DNA of 64,000 bases from Sphingopyxis macrogoltabida (lineage in GTDB: Bacteria > Pseudomonadota > Alphaproteobacteria > Sphingomonadales > Sphingomonadaceae): positions 2,607,001 to 2,671,000 of the forward strand of contig NZ_CP012700.1 of assembly GCF_001307295.1 (NCBI RefSeq), in the 5' to 3' direction. The translations under genes were made by a program, and so were the position numbers. The notes under the pieces were generated by a model. That model had not been told where the DNA came from. It made no database searches and saw only the letters and a program-made list of their open reading frames with translations. The first letter of the stretch is position 1. Every line of letters starts with the position of its first letter. Shown here piece by piece: positions 7,306-15,522 of the stretch.

Positions 7306-9483
7306 TCAGAACTTCAGGCTGGCGCGCACGCCATAACGGCGGCGGTCGCCCGTGATGCCGAGGTCGGAGGCCGGCAGCCCCGCGAGCGCCAGCGTCGTCT
7401 TTTCGATATAGGATTCGAAATATTCGGTGTTGAAGATGTTGTTCGCGAACAGCGCGACTTCGACCGGACCGGTGCGATACGCGACCGACGCATTGGTCAG
7501 CCAATAGCTGTCGAGGAAGGTGGGCGTGGTCTCGTTGAGGGTCGCCGCGAGGCGCTTGCCCTTGCCGACCAGTCCGGCGCTCAGCGTCAGGTCGCTGTCG
7601 CCGCCTGTCTCGATGCGATAGTCACTCGACAGGCTGGCCGTCCAATCGGGCTGGAAGGTGAGGCGATCGGACGACAGACGGCGGCCAGTGGTGTCGAAAT
7701 AGGCGCTGTCGTCGGTGATCCTTGCGTGCATCCAGGTAAAGCCGCCGCGGATCGTCCATGCCGATACCGGGCGCACCATCGCTTCGAGTTCGACGCCATA
7801 GCTTTCGACATCGCCGGTGTTGAGATCGACGGTGACCAGCCCGCCGCCGGCCGCGGGGGCAATCGAGTTGAGGCCGATATAGTCCTTGTAATCGCTGTAG
7901 AAAATGGTTCCCGACAGGCTGAGGCCCGGGGTCGCATATTTGACGCCGCCCTCGTACGTCCACGCCGAATCCCCACGATAGGTACGCGTCGGAGCCGTCG
8001 GGGCGTTAAAACCGCCACCGCGATAGCCGCGCGCGACAGACACATAGGTCATCAGGTCCGGGGTCCATTTGCGGGTGATCGACAACTTGGGCTGCCATTC
8101 GTCCGACTTAATCTTCGCGGTCGGGACAAGCCCGCCCGCGGTCACCGCGCCCAGCACGGTCGTCGTGGTCGAAACGACCGATCCGTTTGCGACGCGATCC
8201 TCATGGTCATAGCGCAGGCCCAGCGCGACTTCCCAGTCGAGGTTCGGCTTCCAGAAGACCGTACCGAAAGCGGCATAAGTATCGCCGACATTCTTCGCGG
8301 TGGTGTTGCGGACGATGTTCACCGGGCCTAGCAGCGGATGGACGAGGTTGATCGTGTCCTGCGAACGTGCGCGGACCATTTCGTTGCTGTAAAAGACGCC
8401 GAACAGCGTCGAAAGCTCGTCCGACCATTCGCTGTCGAGCCGCGATTCCAGCGTCATCGTGCGCAGGCTGTCGCGCGCGATCGTCCGCACCGTATTGTCG
8501 GGACCGAAATCGCCTTCACCGTCGGGCGTGAAGCCATTGCGCATGTCATAGGCGCCGATGAGGCTGAGCCGCGATCCGCCGCCAAGGTCGGCCTCGGCGC
8601 GGGCGTTGATGCCGCGATATTTGAACCGCACTTCATTGAGCGTGTTGAACTGCACGTCGCGGCGATAGTCGCGCGGCCCGCTGACCCGCGAATAGGGGAC
8701 GTTCACGCCGTTGACGCTGTCGTAATAGCCCTTGATCGTCAGCGCGAAGCCGTCCGACGGCGTGACGCGCAGCGTGGCATTGATCGAGTCGGTGTTCAGC
8801 GGGTTGGCGTTGCCGCCGATCACGCTGTTGGTCAGGAATCCGTCCTGCTGGCGATGCGCCGCCGCGACGCGCAGGGCCACCTTGTCGGTGACGATCGGTC
8901 CCGACACCGAACCCGACACCATCCACGCGTCGTCAGGACCGGCGTAGCTGGCGTTCGCGCGCACCTCCAGATCATTGCCCGGCTGGCGCGTGATGACATT
9001 GATCGCGCCCCCCATCGTATTCTTGCCGTAAAGCGTCCCCTGAGGCCCGCGCAGCACCTCGATGCGCTCGACGTCGGTCAGCGGGTTGTTCAGATAGGCG
9101 GTGTTCGGCTGATAGACGCCGTCGATGAACAGGCCGACCCCCGGCTGGACGCTCTGTACCAGCGTCACCCCGACGCCGCGGATCGACACAAAGGCGCGGC
9201 CGGTGCCGTCGCTGTTGATATTCAGGCCGGGCGACAGCACCGCTGCCTCGCGCACCGAATTGAAGCCGCGCGCCACAAGCGTGTCGCTGTCGATCGCGGT
9301 TACCGCGATCGGCACGTCGGACAACGTCTCGTCACGCTTGCGCGCCGTCACCACGATGATGCCATCGTCTTCGCTTTCGGCGGTGGCGGCAGCGGCCGCG
9401 CTATCCTGCGCAAAGCCGGGCGTCGCACCCAGCGCCGCGGCGAGTACGAGCGTCGAAACGGCGGAAAATCGGAACTTTGTCAT
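7306..9483 (-). CDS. TonB-dependent outer-membrane receptor, complete
   Basis: This 725-residue receptor has a Sec signal peptide (residues 1-25, ending GFAQ), a TonB-box-like stretch DGIIVVTARKRDETL, a plug domain with VERIEVLRGPQGTLYGKN around 130-150 and GGAINVITRQP, and a large beta-barrel ending in ASLKF. The plug motifs and length match the broad iron-siderophore/sucrose/aromatic receptor family as expanded in sphingomonads. It is first in an operon with the FAD dehydrogenase and the MFS carrier. Its promoter region carries the tandem palindromic operator at 9524-9558. The association with oxidative enzymes favours a carbon substrate over iron. Confidence 0.93.
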   Translation of the reverse strand: MTKFRFSAVSTLVLAAALGATPGFAQDSAAAAATAESEDDGIIVVTARKRDETLSDVPIAVTAIDSDTLVARGFNSVREAAVLSPGLNINSDGTGRAFVSIRGVGVTLVQSVQPGVGLFIDGVYQPNTAYLNNPLTDVERIEVLRGPQGTLYGKNTMGGAINVITRQPGNDLEVRANASYAGPDDAWMVSGSVSGPIVTDKVALRVAAAHRQQDGFLTNSVIGGNANPLNTDSINATLRVTPSDGFALTIKGYYDSVNGVNVPYSRVSGPRDYRRDVQFNTLNEVRFKYRGINARAEADLGGGSRLSLIGAYDMRNGFTPDGEGDFGPDNTVRTIARDSLRTMTLESRLDSEWSDELSTLFGVFYSNEMVRARSQDTINLVHPLLGPVNIVRNTTAKNVGDTYAAFGTVFWKPNLDWEVALGLRYDHEDRVANGSVVSTTTTVLGAVTAGGLVPTAKIKSDEWQPKLSITRKWTPDLMTYVSVARGYRGGGFNAPTAPTRTYRGDSAWTYEGGVKYATPGLSLSGTIFYSDYKDYIGLNSIAPAAGGGLVTVDLNTGDVESYGVELEAMVRPVSAWTIRGGFTWMHARITDDSAYFDTTGRRLSSDRLTFQPDWTASLSSDYRIETGGDSDLTLSAGLVGKGKRLAATLNETTPTFLDSYWLTNASVAYRTGPVEVALFANNIFNTEYFESYIEKTTLALAGLPASDLGITGDRRRYGVRASLKF

Positions 9484-9523
9484 CAGGCATCCCCAAAAAC
9501 GGCGGTCTCGGCCGCCCGTCGAT

Positions 9524-9558
9524 ACCTATATGACAGCTATTTGACCTATATGAAAGGT
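9524..9558 (-). promoter_or_regulatory. Tandem palindromic operator upstream of the TonB receptor operon
   Basis: Bases 9524-9537 read ACCTATATGACAGC and bases 9544-9558 read ACCTATATGAAAGGT, an imperfect dyad. Start-to-start spacing is 20 bases. The layout (half-matching copy with GACAGCT, then TTTGAC, then a fuller palindrome) is nearly the same as at 4553-4590. It lies 41-75 bases before the receptor ATG, where a repressor would block transcription. Confidence 0.6.
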
Positions 9559-9611
9559 CTGCGATTGTGCCGATCCGCAGACCGGGTTTGCCGGGAATCC
9601 TGCTATCCTTC

Positions 9612-9644
9612 ATCGTCACCCCGGACTTGATCCGGGGTGACGAT
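9612..9644. repeat. Dispersed palindromic repeat; possible terminator of the SDR operon
   Basis: A perfect dyad with 14-bp arms (ATCGTCACCCCGGA and TCCGGGGTGACGAT) around CTTGA lies just beyond the stop of the SDR gene. The core CCGGACTTGATCCGGG recurs twice at 14871-14945, so this is a dispersed intergenic element rather than a private terminator, although the RNA hairpin may still end transcription. Confidence 0.75.
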
Positions 9645-9672
9645 TGGAATGAGCTGAACGCCGGACGCGCCT

Positions 9673-10446
9673 TCACCAGCAGCTATAGCCGCCGTCGGCG
9701 AGGACGATGCTCCCGGTCATCAGGCTCGCCATGTCTGATGCAAGGAACAGGATCACCGCTGCCACCTCTTCGGGCTCGCCGAGCCGGGCTTGCGGGGTGC
9801 CGTCGATCCAGCGCCGGTACATCTCGCTCGTCTTGTCGGCGAAGGCATTGAGCGGGGTCGCGATATAGGTCGGCGCGACCGCATTGACCCGCACGCCCCG
9901 GCCCGCCCATTCGGCGGCGAGGCTTTTCGTAAGCTGGTGCACTGCGGCTTTCGAGGCATTATAATAGCTTTGCGGCTGCGGCCGGTTGACGATGAACCCC
10001 GACATCGACCCGACGTTGACGATGCTTCCCGATCCGGCCGCCAGCATGTGCCGCCCGAAAGCGCGCGCACACCAGAAGCTGCCGTTGAGATTGACGTCGA
10101 GGACATGCCGCCAATGCTCGTCGGCGACATCCTCTGCGGCGGTCTCGCTGCGCGCGATCCCGGCATTGTTGATCAGAATATCGATCCGGCCCTCGCGTTC
10201 GATCATCGCCTGCGCCGCGGCATCGACGGCGGCGCTGTCGGTCACGTCGAGCGATTGCGTGAAGACGGCATGGCTCTTTGCCGCTAGGCTGGCGACCGCT
10301 TCGTCCAATGCCGCGGCGTCGCGGTCGGCAATCGTCACCCGCGCTCCGGCTTCGGCAAGCGCCTCGGCGGTCGCAAGCCCGATCCCCTGCGCGCCGCCGG
10401 TGACAAAGGCCGTGCGGCCGTCGAGGCGCAGCTTTTCAAGATACAT
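9673..10446 (-). CDS. Short-chain dehydrogenase/reductase (polyol-dehydrogenase-like)
   Basis: This 257-residue classical SDR has the NAD(P) motif TGGAQGIG (about residues 17-24), NNAG (about 92-95), catalytic Ser in VNVGSMSG, and YYNASK, the YxxxK pair (about 158-162). It ends with the family's LADGGYSCW tail. Overall sequence resembles D-threitol/arabinitol-type polyol dehydrogenases, but SDR substrates cannot be assigned from such motifs. An acidic residue after the Rossmann glycines (IADRD) suggests NAD rather than NADP. It starts four bases after the carboxylesterase stop, so ester cleavage followed by alcohol oxidation is a plausible joint role. Confidence 0.88.
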   Translation of the reverse strand: MYLEKLRLDGRTAFVTGGAQGIGLATAEALAEAGARVTIADRDAAALDEAVASLAAKSHAVFTQSLDVTDSAAVDAAAQAMIEREGRIDILINNAGIARSETAAEDVADEHWRHVLDVNLNGSFWCARAFGRHMLAAGSGSIVNVGSMSGFIVNRPQPQSYYNASKAAVHQLTKSLAAEWAGRGVRVNAVAPTYIATPLNAFADKTSEMYRRWIDGTPQARLGEPEEVAAVILFLASDMASLMTGSIVLADGGYSCW

Positions 10447-10450
10447 GATG

Positions 10451-11941
10451 CTACTCCGGCAGGAAAGCGGCGGCGGGCATCACCGGTTCGTGAGCCGCTT
10501 CGCCGTGCGTCATCCGGTACACCATCCGGTAGGACCCGAACTCGGGCCAGGGCAGCCCCCCGTCGCGCGCGAAGCTGGCCCAAATGCCGTGGACGCGATC
10601 GGCGAGCCCCTGTGGCGGCGCCTCGCCCGCCAGCCCCTGCGGCCCGGTGGCGCAGGCGAGCGTATCGAACACGAACGGCATCTCGATCCCGTGGCACGCG
10701 CCCAGTTCGCCGCCGCAGGCGGGCGAGCGCCAGTCGAACTCGTACATCCACGTCTTGCCCTGATGCGCCGCGGCATATTGGCGCGCCGGCCAGCGAAAGA
10801 CGAGGTCGTTCATCGCATCGGTCATCGCTTCGCCCGGCCGCACGCCCTTCGTCTTATATCCATAGGCGCGCAGCGCCTTGCCCGCGTTCGGCAGCGACTT
10901 GCCGAGCAGCCAGCGCGCCAGCAGTCCGCCGATCTTCTGCTTCACGCCCGTCGGCACGAAATAGAGGTTCATCTCGTCGACATTGGTGCCGATCAAAATC
11001 TCGACATCGCGCCCCGCCCCCTTGCGCAGCGCGTCGAGCGGCTTTTCGGGCAGCACGTCGTCGCCATAAACGGGGATGAAGCGGCTGATCCCGAACACCG
11101 GCTCGATCCCGTCCGCCCCGCGCAGGTCGACCCGCGCGGTCGGCTTGGCCACTTTCTCGATCGCATCCATCGCGGCTTCGTTCGATACGGTGCGAAAGCC
11201 GTCGGCGTCGGGGGCGATGCGCAAAATCTGCGCGAGCTTGCACACCAAGCGCTGCGCCACCGCAATCTCGCGCACCATCGACCCGTGCCCGCTCTGGATG
11301 ATCGCGCGGCGAAACAGTCCGTCGGCGAGCGGCGACGTCACGAGATCGGCGATCGCCATCGCTCCTGCGCTCTCGCCGAACACGGTCACATTGCCCGGAT
11401 CGCCGCCGAACGCCGCGATATGGCGCTGCACCCATATGAGCGCGAAGATCATGTCGCGCAGCCCGAGATTGGTCGGTGCACCCGGCACCGGCAGGAAACC
11501 GTCGATCCCCATCCGGTAGTTGATCGCGACGCACACCACGCCCGACCGCGCGAACGCCGATCCGTCGTGCACCGGCGCATCCTTGCTGCCGGCAACGAAA
11601 CCGCCGCCGTGGATGAACACCATCACCGGAGCAGCCTTGGCTTCGCGCGGCGCCCAGATGTTGAGCCGCAGATAATCGCCATCGCCGCCGTCCGACCCAT
11701 GCCCGACCAGCGGCGTCGGGTCGATCCTCGGAAAGGGCTTGATGCGATACGGCGCGGCCGGCCCTGGTTCGACCGCGTCGCGCACGCCCTGCCAAGGTAC
11801 GGGCGGCCGCGGAAGCGCGAAGCGCACCGGCGGCGCGGCATAGGGAATGCCGAGGAAGCGGGCGATCGGGCCGTCGACGATGCCGCGGACCATGCCGCCG
11901 TCGACGGCAACCTCCGCTGTGAAATCCATATTACTGTCCAT
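10451..11941 (-). CDS. Type-B carboxylesterase
   Basis: This alpha/beta hydrolase of about 496 residues has the oxyanion-hole motif HGGGF, the nucleophile elbow GESAGAMA and the FLGIPYAAPPVRF N-terminal signature of carboxylesterase family B. Predicted activity is hydrolysis of a carboxylic ester in the cytoplasm; no signal peptide is evident. The frame is open to a TTG at 12022, but no ribosome-binding site supports it; the ATG at 11941 or the one at 11929 (family homology begins there) is more credible. It is followed at once by the SDR gene. Together they look like an esterase-alcohol dehydrogenase pair serving the same catabolic region. Confidence 0.87.
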   Translation of the reverse strand: MDSNMDFTAEVAVDGGMVRGIVDGPIARFLGIPYAAPPVRFALPRPPVPWQGVRDAVEPGPAAPYRIKPFPRIDPTPLVGHGSDGGDGDYLRLNIWAPREAKAAPVMVFIHGGGFVAGSKDAPVHDGSAFARSGVVCVAINYRMGIDGFLPVPGAPTNLGLRDMIFALIWVQRHIAAFGGDPGNVTVFGESAGAMAIADLVTSPLADGLFRRAIIQSGHGSMVREIAVAQRLVCKLAQILRIAPDADGFRTVSNEAAMDAIEKVAKPTARVDLRGADGIEPVFGISRFIPVYGDDVLPEKPLDALRKGAGRDVEILIGTNVDEMNLYFVPTGVKQKIGGLLARWLLGKSLPNAGKALRAYGYKTKGVRPGEAMTDAMNDLVFRWPARQYAAAHQGKTWMYEFDWRSPACGGELGACHGIEMPFVFDTLACATGPQGLAGEAPPQGLADRVHGIWASFARDGGLPWPEFGSYRMVYRMTHGEAAHEPVMPAAAFLPE

Positions 11942-12025
11942 GGCGCAGGCTAGCGCGAAGCGGCGAGACGGGCCATGGCCGAGACTATGCCCTGCGTCGG
12001 AATATATTTGCTCCGCAGGCAAAGC

Positions 12026-12490
12026 CTAGCCGATCGGCAACTCGTTGGTCGACTTGATCTCCGACAGGGCGACCGTGGAATTGATTTCCTGCACCCCCGG
12101 CAGCTTGCTCAGCCGGTCGAAGAAAAAACGCTCGTAAGCGTCGATATCCTTGGCGACGATGCGCAGCATGAAATCGGTCGTCCCCATCAGGACATACGCG
12201 TCGAGCACCTCGGGAAAGGAACGGATCGCCTCGCCGAACTCGTCGAGGTTGGCACGCCCGTGCGCGTTAAGCTTGACCTGCGCAAAGATATGGGCGTTGA
12301 GGCCGACCTTGCGCCGGTCGATCACCGCCACGCGCTTGCGGATCACGCCTTCGCGCTCGAGCCGGTCGATCCGCCGCCAGCAGGGCGAGGTCGACAGGCC
12401 GACACGTTCGGCGATCTCGGCCGTCGTCTGATTCGCATCGCGCTGCAATTCGCGGATGATCTTTATCTCGAAAGGATCAAGTTCGGTCAT
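12026..12490 (-). CDS. Lrp/AsnC-family transcriptional regulator
   Basis: This 154-residue regulator has an N-terminal helix-turn-helix (about residues 4-55; TTAEIAERVGLSTSPCWRRI) and a C-terminal RAM/AsnC ligand domain with the GTTDFMLRIVAKD strand pattern. Lrp proteins bind amino acids as octamers or dimers and often control an adjacent, divergent amino-acid metabolic gene. Here the divergent neighbour is an amino-acid dehydrogenase, separated by a 125-base AT-rich spacer, so it is very likely its local regulator. The downstream esterase begins after its stop codon. Confidence 0.93.
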   Translation of the reverse strand: MTELDPFEIKIIRELQRDANQTTAEIAERVGLSTSPCWRRIDRLEREGVIRKRVAVIDRRKVGLNAHIFAQVKLNAHGRANLDEFGEAIRSFPEVLDAYVLMGTTDFMLRIVAKDIDAYERFFFDRLSKLPGVQEINSTVALSEIKSTNELPIG

Positions 12491-12615
12491 TTTATCCTCA
12501 TAATTGCAATTTATAGATCATACCATCCCCAATCCTCATCCACGAACGCAAATCCGATCAAGTTTTTTCCCGCTTTTGCCGCGATAACCCTTCTCCTACC
12601 CAAAGGAGAATTGTC
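12491..12615. promoter_or_regulatory. Divergent promoter region, lrp-type gene / amino-acid dehydrogenase
   Basis: This 125-base spacer is clearly AT-richer than its surroundings, with ATAATTGCAATTTATAGATC at its left and a T-rich tract near 12561-12577. ATTGCAAT at 12503-12510 is an 8-bp palindrome suited to Lrp-type binding. AAAGGAG at 12600-12606 is the ribosome-binding site of the dehydrogenase. No experimental start site can be inferred. Confidence 0.5.
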
Positions 12616-13668
12616 ATGGTCACCCGTCCCAGCCGCCTGAACCCGCCGATGGAGTGTGTCCGCCTCCACGACGCGCAGACGGGGCTCGACGGGGTGATTG
12701 CGATTCATTCGACGACCCTCGGCCCCGGCGCAGGCGGATGCCGTTTCTGGACCTATCCCGACGTCGACGCCGCGCTTGCCGATGCGCTGCGGCTTGCCGA
12801 GGGCATGAGCTACAAGAATGCGCTTGCCGGTTTGCCGTTGGGGGGCGCCAAGGCGGTGCTGCGGAGGCCCGAAGGCCCGTTCGACCGCGCCGCGCTGTTC
12901 CGCGCCTTCGGCCGTGCGGTCGAGGATCTCGGGGGTTCTTACATCACTGCCGAAGACGTCGGCACGACGGTCGACGACATGCACGAGGTGGCGAGCGTGT
13001 CGCGCCATGTCGCGGGGCTGAAGCCGCTCGAGGGCCTGGCGGGCGGCGATCCGTCGCCATGGACCGCCAAAGGCGTTTTCGACTCGATGCGCGCCGCGGC
13101 CCGCTTCGCGCTCGACAGTGACCTCGACGGCCTGACGGTTGCGGTGCAGGGCACCGGCAATGTCGGCGCCGACCTCTGCCGCCGCCTCGCCGATGCCGGC
13201 GCGCATCTCGTCATTGCCGACCCGAGCCCGGCGCGCCGCGACCGGCTGCAGCATATCCTCGGTGCGAAGGTCGTCGATGTCGAAGAGATCGCCGAGGTCG
13301 ACGCCGATATCTTCGCGCCCTGCGCCCTCGGCGGCGCCCTGACGCCGCACAGCGTCGCGCGGCTGAAGGCAAAGCTCGTGTGCGGCGGCGCCAACAACCA
13401 GCTCGCCACGCCCGAAGTAGCCGGTCTGCTCGTCGAACGCGGCATCACCTACGCGCCCGATTATGTCGTCAACGCCGGCGGCATCATCAACGTCTCGGCC
13501 GAATATCTCGGCGAGGACGAAGCGCATGTCGCGCAGCGCGTCGCACAGATAGGGCCGCGCGTGGCGGCGATCCTCGAACGCGCGGCACGCGAAGGCCGCT
13601 CGCCCGCCGCCGTCGCCGACGAAATGGCCGAACAGGTCATCGCCGGCGCCCAGCGGGTGGCCGCCTGA
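12616..13668 (+). CDS. Leu/Val/Phe-type amino-acid dehydrogenase
   Basis: This 350-residue enzyme is a member of the Glu/Leu/Phe/Val dehydrogenase superfamily and should carry out reversible NAD-linked oxidative deamination of a hydrophobic amino acid to its 2-oxoacid. The catalytic Lys motif appears as LPLGGAKAVL (about residues 75-84), an earlier Lys is in GMSYKNALAG, and the Rossmann fold carries VAVQGTGNVGADL (about 176-188). Length fits the ~350-residue octameric Leu/Phe/Val class rather than the 420-450-residue Glu class. The start follows an AAAGGAG site. An Lrp-type gene is divergent and an ACT-like gene overlaps its stop (TGATG), suggesting amino-acid-sensitive control. Confidence 0.9.
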   Translation: MVTRPSRLNPPMECVRLHDAQTGLDGVIAIHSTTLGPGAGGCRFWTYPDVDAALADALRLAEGMSYKNALAGLPLGGAKAVLRRPEGPFDRAALFRAFGRAVEDLGGSYITAEDVGTTVDDMHEVASVSRHVAGLKPLEGLAGGDPSPWTAKGVFDSMRAAARFALDSDLDGLTVAVQGTGNVGADLCRRLADAGAHLVIADPSPARRDRLQHILGAKVVDVEEIAEVDADIFAPCALGGALTPHSVARLKAKLVCGGANNQLATPEVAGLLVERGITYAPDYVVNAGGIINVSAEYLGEDEAHVAQRVAQIGPRVAAILERAAREGRSPAAVADEMAEQVIAGAQRVAA

Positions 13669-13919
13669 TGTGGCATTTCGGAATCGATGCCGTGGTCGAT
13701 CCGCAGGTCCTGCCGCGGATTGCCGGTTTCTTCGCGCAGCGCTCGATCGTCCCGACGCAGTTGAAGGCGCAGGTCGATGGTGACCGGATGCGGATCGAGG
13801 TCGCGGTCGACACGATGGACCGCCATCAGGCCGAATGCTGCGCCGCCAAGCTGCGCGAAGGGTTCACCGTGCTCGCGGTGCGCGTCTACCGGCACGAGAG
13901 GCTTGTCGCGGCCGCCTGA
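13668..13919 (+). CDS. Small ACT-like domain protein
   Basis: This 83-residue protein starts at an ATG overlapping the dehydrogenase stop (TGATG). Its pattern, a beta strand WHFGIDAVVD, helix VLPRIAGFFAQRSIVPTQL, strands KAQVDG and RMRIEVAV, helix and a last strand FTVLAVRVYRH, matches the beta-alpha-beta-beta-alpha-beta ACT fold as in small acetolactate-synthase subunits. Function is unassigned. Co-translation with the amino-acid dehydrogenase suggests a regulatory or amino-acid-binding partner; this is inference. It is too small to be an enzyme. Confidence 0.75.
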   Translation: MWHFGIDAVVDPQVLPRIAGFFAQRSIVPTQLKAQVDGDRMRIEVAVDTMDRHQAECCAAKLREGFTVLAVRVYRHERLVAAA

Positions 13920-13937
13920 GACCGGCACAAGCCGCCG

Positions 13938-14840
13938 ATGCAGACGCGCCTTGTCGAATATTTCCTCGCGCTCCATCGCGAACGGCATTTCGGCCGCGCC
14001 GCGGCAAGCTGCAACGTGTCGCAGCCGACGCTCTCCGCCGGAATCGCAACGCTCGAGGGGCAGCTCGGCAAGCGGCTGATCGTCCGCGACCGCAAATATG
14101 CCGGGCTGACGCCCGAAGGCGAAGCGATCCTGCCATGGGCGCGGCAGTTGGTCGCTGCGGCCGACGCGCTCGAACAGGTCGCGGGCACCGCGCACGGACC
14201 GCTCAAGGGAGAATTGCGGCTTGGCGCGATCCCGGCCTCGATGCCTGCGACCGGTTTTCTCGTCGAGGCGATCCGCGCGCGCTTTCCCGACCTCAACGTC
14301 CAGGTGCGCGCGCTCACCTCGCGCCAGATCGAACGCGAACTGGCGGCGTTCGAACTCGACGCCGGGGTCACCTATCTCGATTTCGAGCCGCCCGCGCATG
14401 CCCTCGCCGTCCCGCTCTACAGCGAGCGCAGCCGGCTGGTCAGCGCAAAGGACGGCATCGCAGTGCCCGAACGGCCCGACTGGCACGACCTTGCGCGCCT
14501 GCCGCTCTGCCTGTTGCATCAGGGTATGCAGAACCGGCGGATTCTCGACGCCCATCTCGCCGCGCTCGGGCTTGCGTTGCGGCCGATCGTCACCGCCGAC
14601 AGCTATATCGCGCTGCTTGCCATCGTCCGGCAGGGCCATCTCTGTTCGATCATGCCCGACAATCATGCGCTACTGCTGCAAGGCCTCGACTGGGCGCGGA
14701 TCACCCCGCTGCCCGAAACCGGCGAAGCGAACCGGATCGGCGTCATCGTCTCCGACCGCACCCCGATGGGCCCGCTCGCGCAAAGCGTGCTGGCCGTTGC
14801 ACGCGAGTTGCGGCTGCCGCAGGGGTATCGGCTTTCTTAG
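13938..14840 (+). CDS. LysR-family transcriptional regulator
   Basis: This 300-residue regulator has an N-terminal winged helix-turn-helix (residues 2-60; HFGRAAASCNVSQPTLSAGI) followed by a linker helix and a periplasmic-binding-protein-like effector domain (about 90-295). It starts 18 bases after the ACT-like gene. The formate dehydrogenase operon follows in the same direction after 205 bases that contain an ATAG-N7-CTAT box typical of LysR regulators. LysR genes commonly sit beside fds operons, so it is the likely formate-dehydrogenase regulator, though control of the amino-acid dehydrogenase cannot be excluded. Confidence 0.9.
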   Translation: MQTRLVEYFLALHRERHFGRAAASCNVSQPTLSAGIATLEGQLGKRLIVRDRKYAGLTPEGEAILPWARQLVAAADALEQVAGTAHGPLKGELRLGAIPASMPATGFLVEAIRARFPDLNVQVRALTSRQIERELAAFELDAGVTYLDFEPPAHALAVPLYSERSRLVSAKDGIAVPERPDWHDLARLPLCLLHQGMQNRRILDAHLAALGLALRPIVTADSYIALLAIVRQGHLCSIMPDNHALLLQGLDWARITPLPETGEANRIGVIVSDRTPMGPLAQSVLAVARELRLPQGYRLS

Positions 14841-14870
14841 AACCAAACGCTACACTCGCTTCGCCCTCCC

Positions 14871-14945
14871 TCGTCACCCCGGACTTGATCCGGGGTCCAT
14901 GACTTCGACGCCGCAGTGGATCCCGGATCAAGTCCGGGATGACGA
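14871..14945. repeat. Inverted pair of dispersed palindromic repeats
   Basis: Two copies of a 29-base element face each other (14871-14899 and 14917-14945) with two mismatches, separated by 17 bases. Each contains CCGGACTTGATCC, the same core as the element at 9612-9644. The pair could fold into one long hairpin after the LysR gene and may terminate its transcript. This is a REP-like intergenic family; its origin is not known from this window. Confidence 0.8.
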
Positions 14946-14964
14946 TTGAGGTATGACAAGCTCA

Positions 14965-14983
14965 TGATAGACAAACCCTATCA
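14965..14983. promoter_or_regulatory. LysR-type binding box upstream of fdsG
   Basis: TGATAG at 14965-14970 and CTATCA at 14978-14983 form a 6-bp inverted repeat with a 7-base spacer, i.e. the T-N11-A arrangement with ATAG-N7-CTAT core that LysR regulators recognise. It lies 63 bases before the fdsG start and downstream of the repeat pair, where an activator would act. Confidence 0.6.
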
Positions 14984-15045
14984 AACATGGCGCAGATCGA
15001 TTTGACCTGCGCCCGTCTCTGCGCCACTGATTTTTCCGCAAAAGG

Positions 15046-15522
15046 ATGGCGTATATGGGATTGGACGAAGCAAAGTCGCTGATCGATAGCTGGGCGCAGC
15101 ACGAAGGCGCCGGGCGCGACCGGCTGTTGCCGCTGCTGCACGCGGTGCAGGATGAGATAGGATATATCGATGACGCCCTCGTCCCGGCCATCGCGGCGGC
15201 GCTGAACCTCAGCCGCGCCGACGTCCACGGCGTGCTGACCTTCTATCACGACTATCGCCGCCAGCCGGCGGGGCGCCACATCGTCAAGCTGTGCCGCGCC
15301 GAAAGCTGCCAGTCGCGCGGCGGCGCGGCGGTCGAGGCCGCCGCTGCCGAACGGCTGGGCGTCGCGATGGGCGAGACGCGCCGCGACGGACAGGTGACAC
15401 TCGAACCCGTCTATTGCCTTGGCCTGTGCGCGATCGGCCCCAATGCGCTGGTCGATGGACGCCCGGTGGCGCGGATCGACACCGCGGCGCTCGACCGCAT
15501 CGCCGCCGAGGTCGCGGCATGA
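15046..15522 (+). CDS. fdsG: NAD-dependent formate dehydrogenase gamma subunit
   Basis: This 158-residue thioredoxin-like [2Fe-2S] protein is homologous to the NuoE/24-kDa subunit of complex I. Four cluster ligands are visible: Cys83, Cys88 (CRAESC) and Cys124, Cys128 (CLGLC). It passes electrons between FdsB and the catalytic subunit in the soluble formate dehydrogenase. An ATG at 15046 is taken; the ATG at 15055 is the alternative (AAAAGGA precedes the first by about eight bases). Its stop overlaps the fdsB start (ATGA). It is first in the operon fdsG-fdsB-fdsA-fdsD-fdhD. Confidence 0.95.
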   Translation: MAYMGLDEAKSLIDSWAQHEGAGRDRLLPLLHAVQDEIGYIDDALVPAIAAALNLSRADVHGVLTFYHDYRRQPAGRHIVKLCRAESCQSRGGAAVEAAAAERLGVAMGETRRDGQVTLEPVYCLGLCAIGPNALVDGRPVARIDTAALDRIAAEVAA

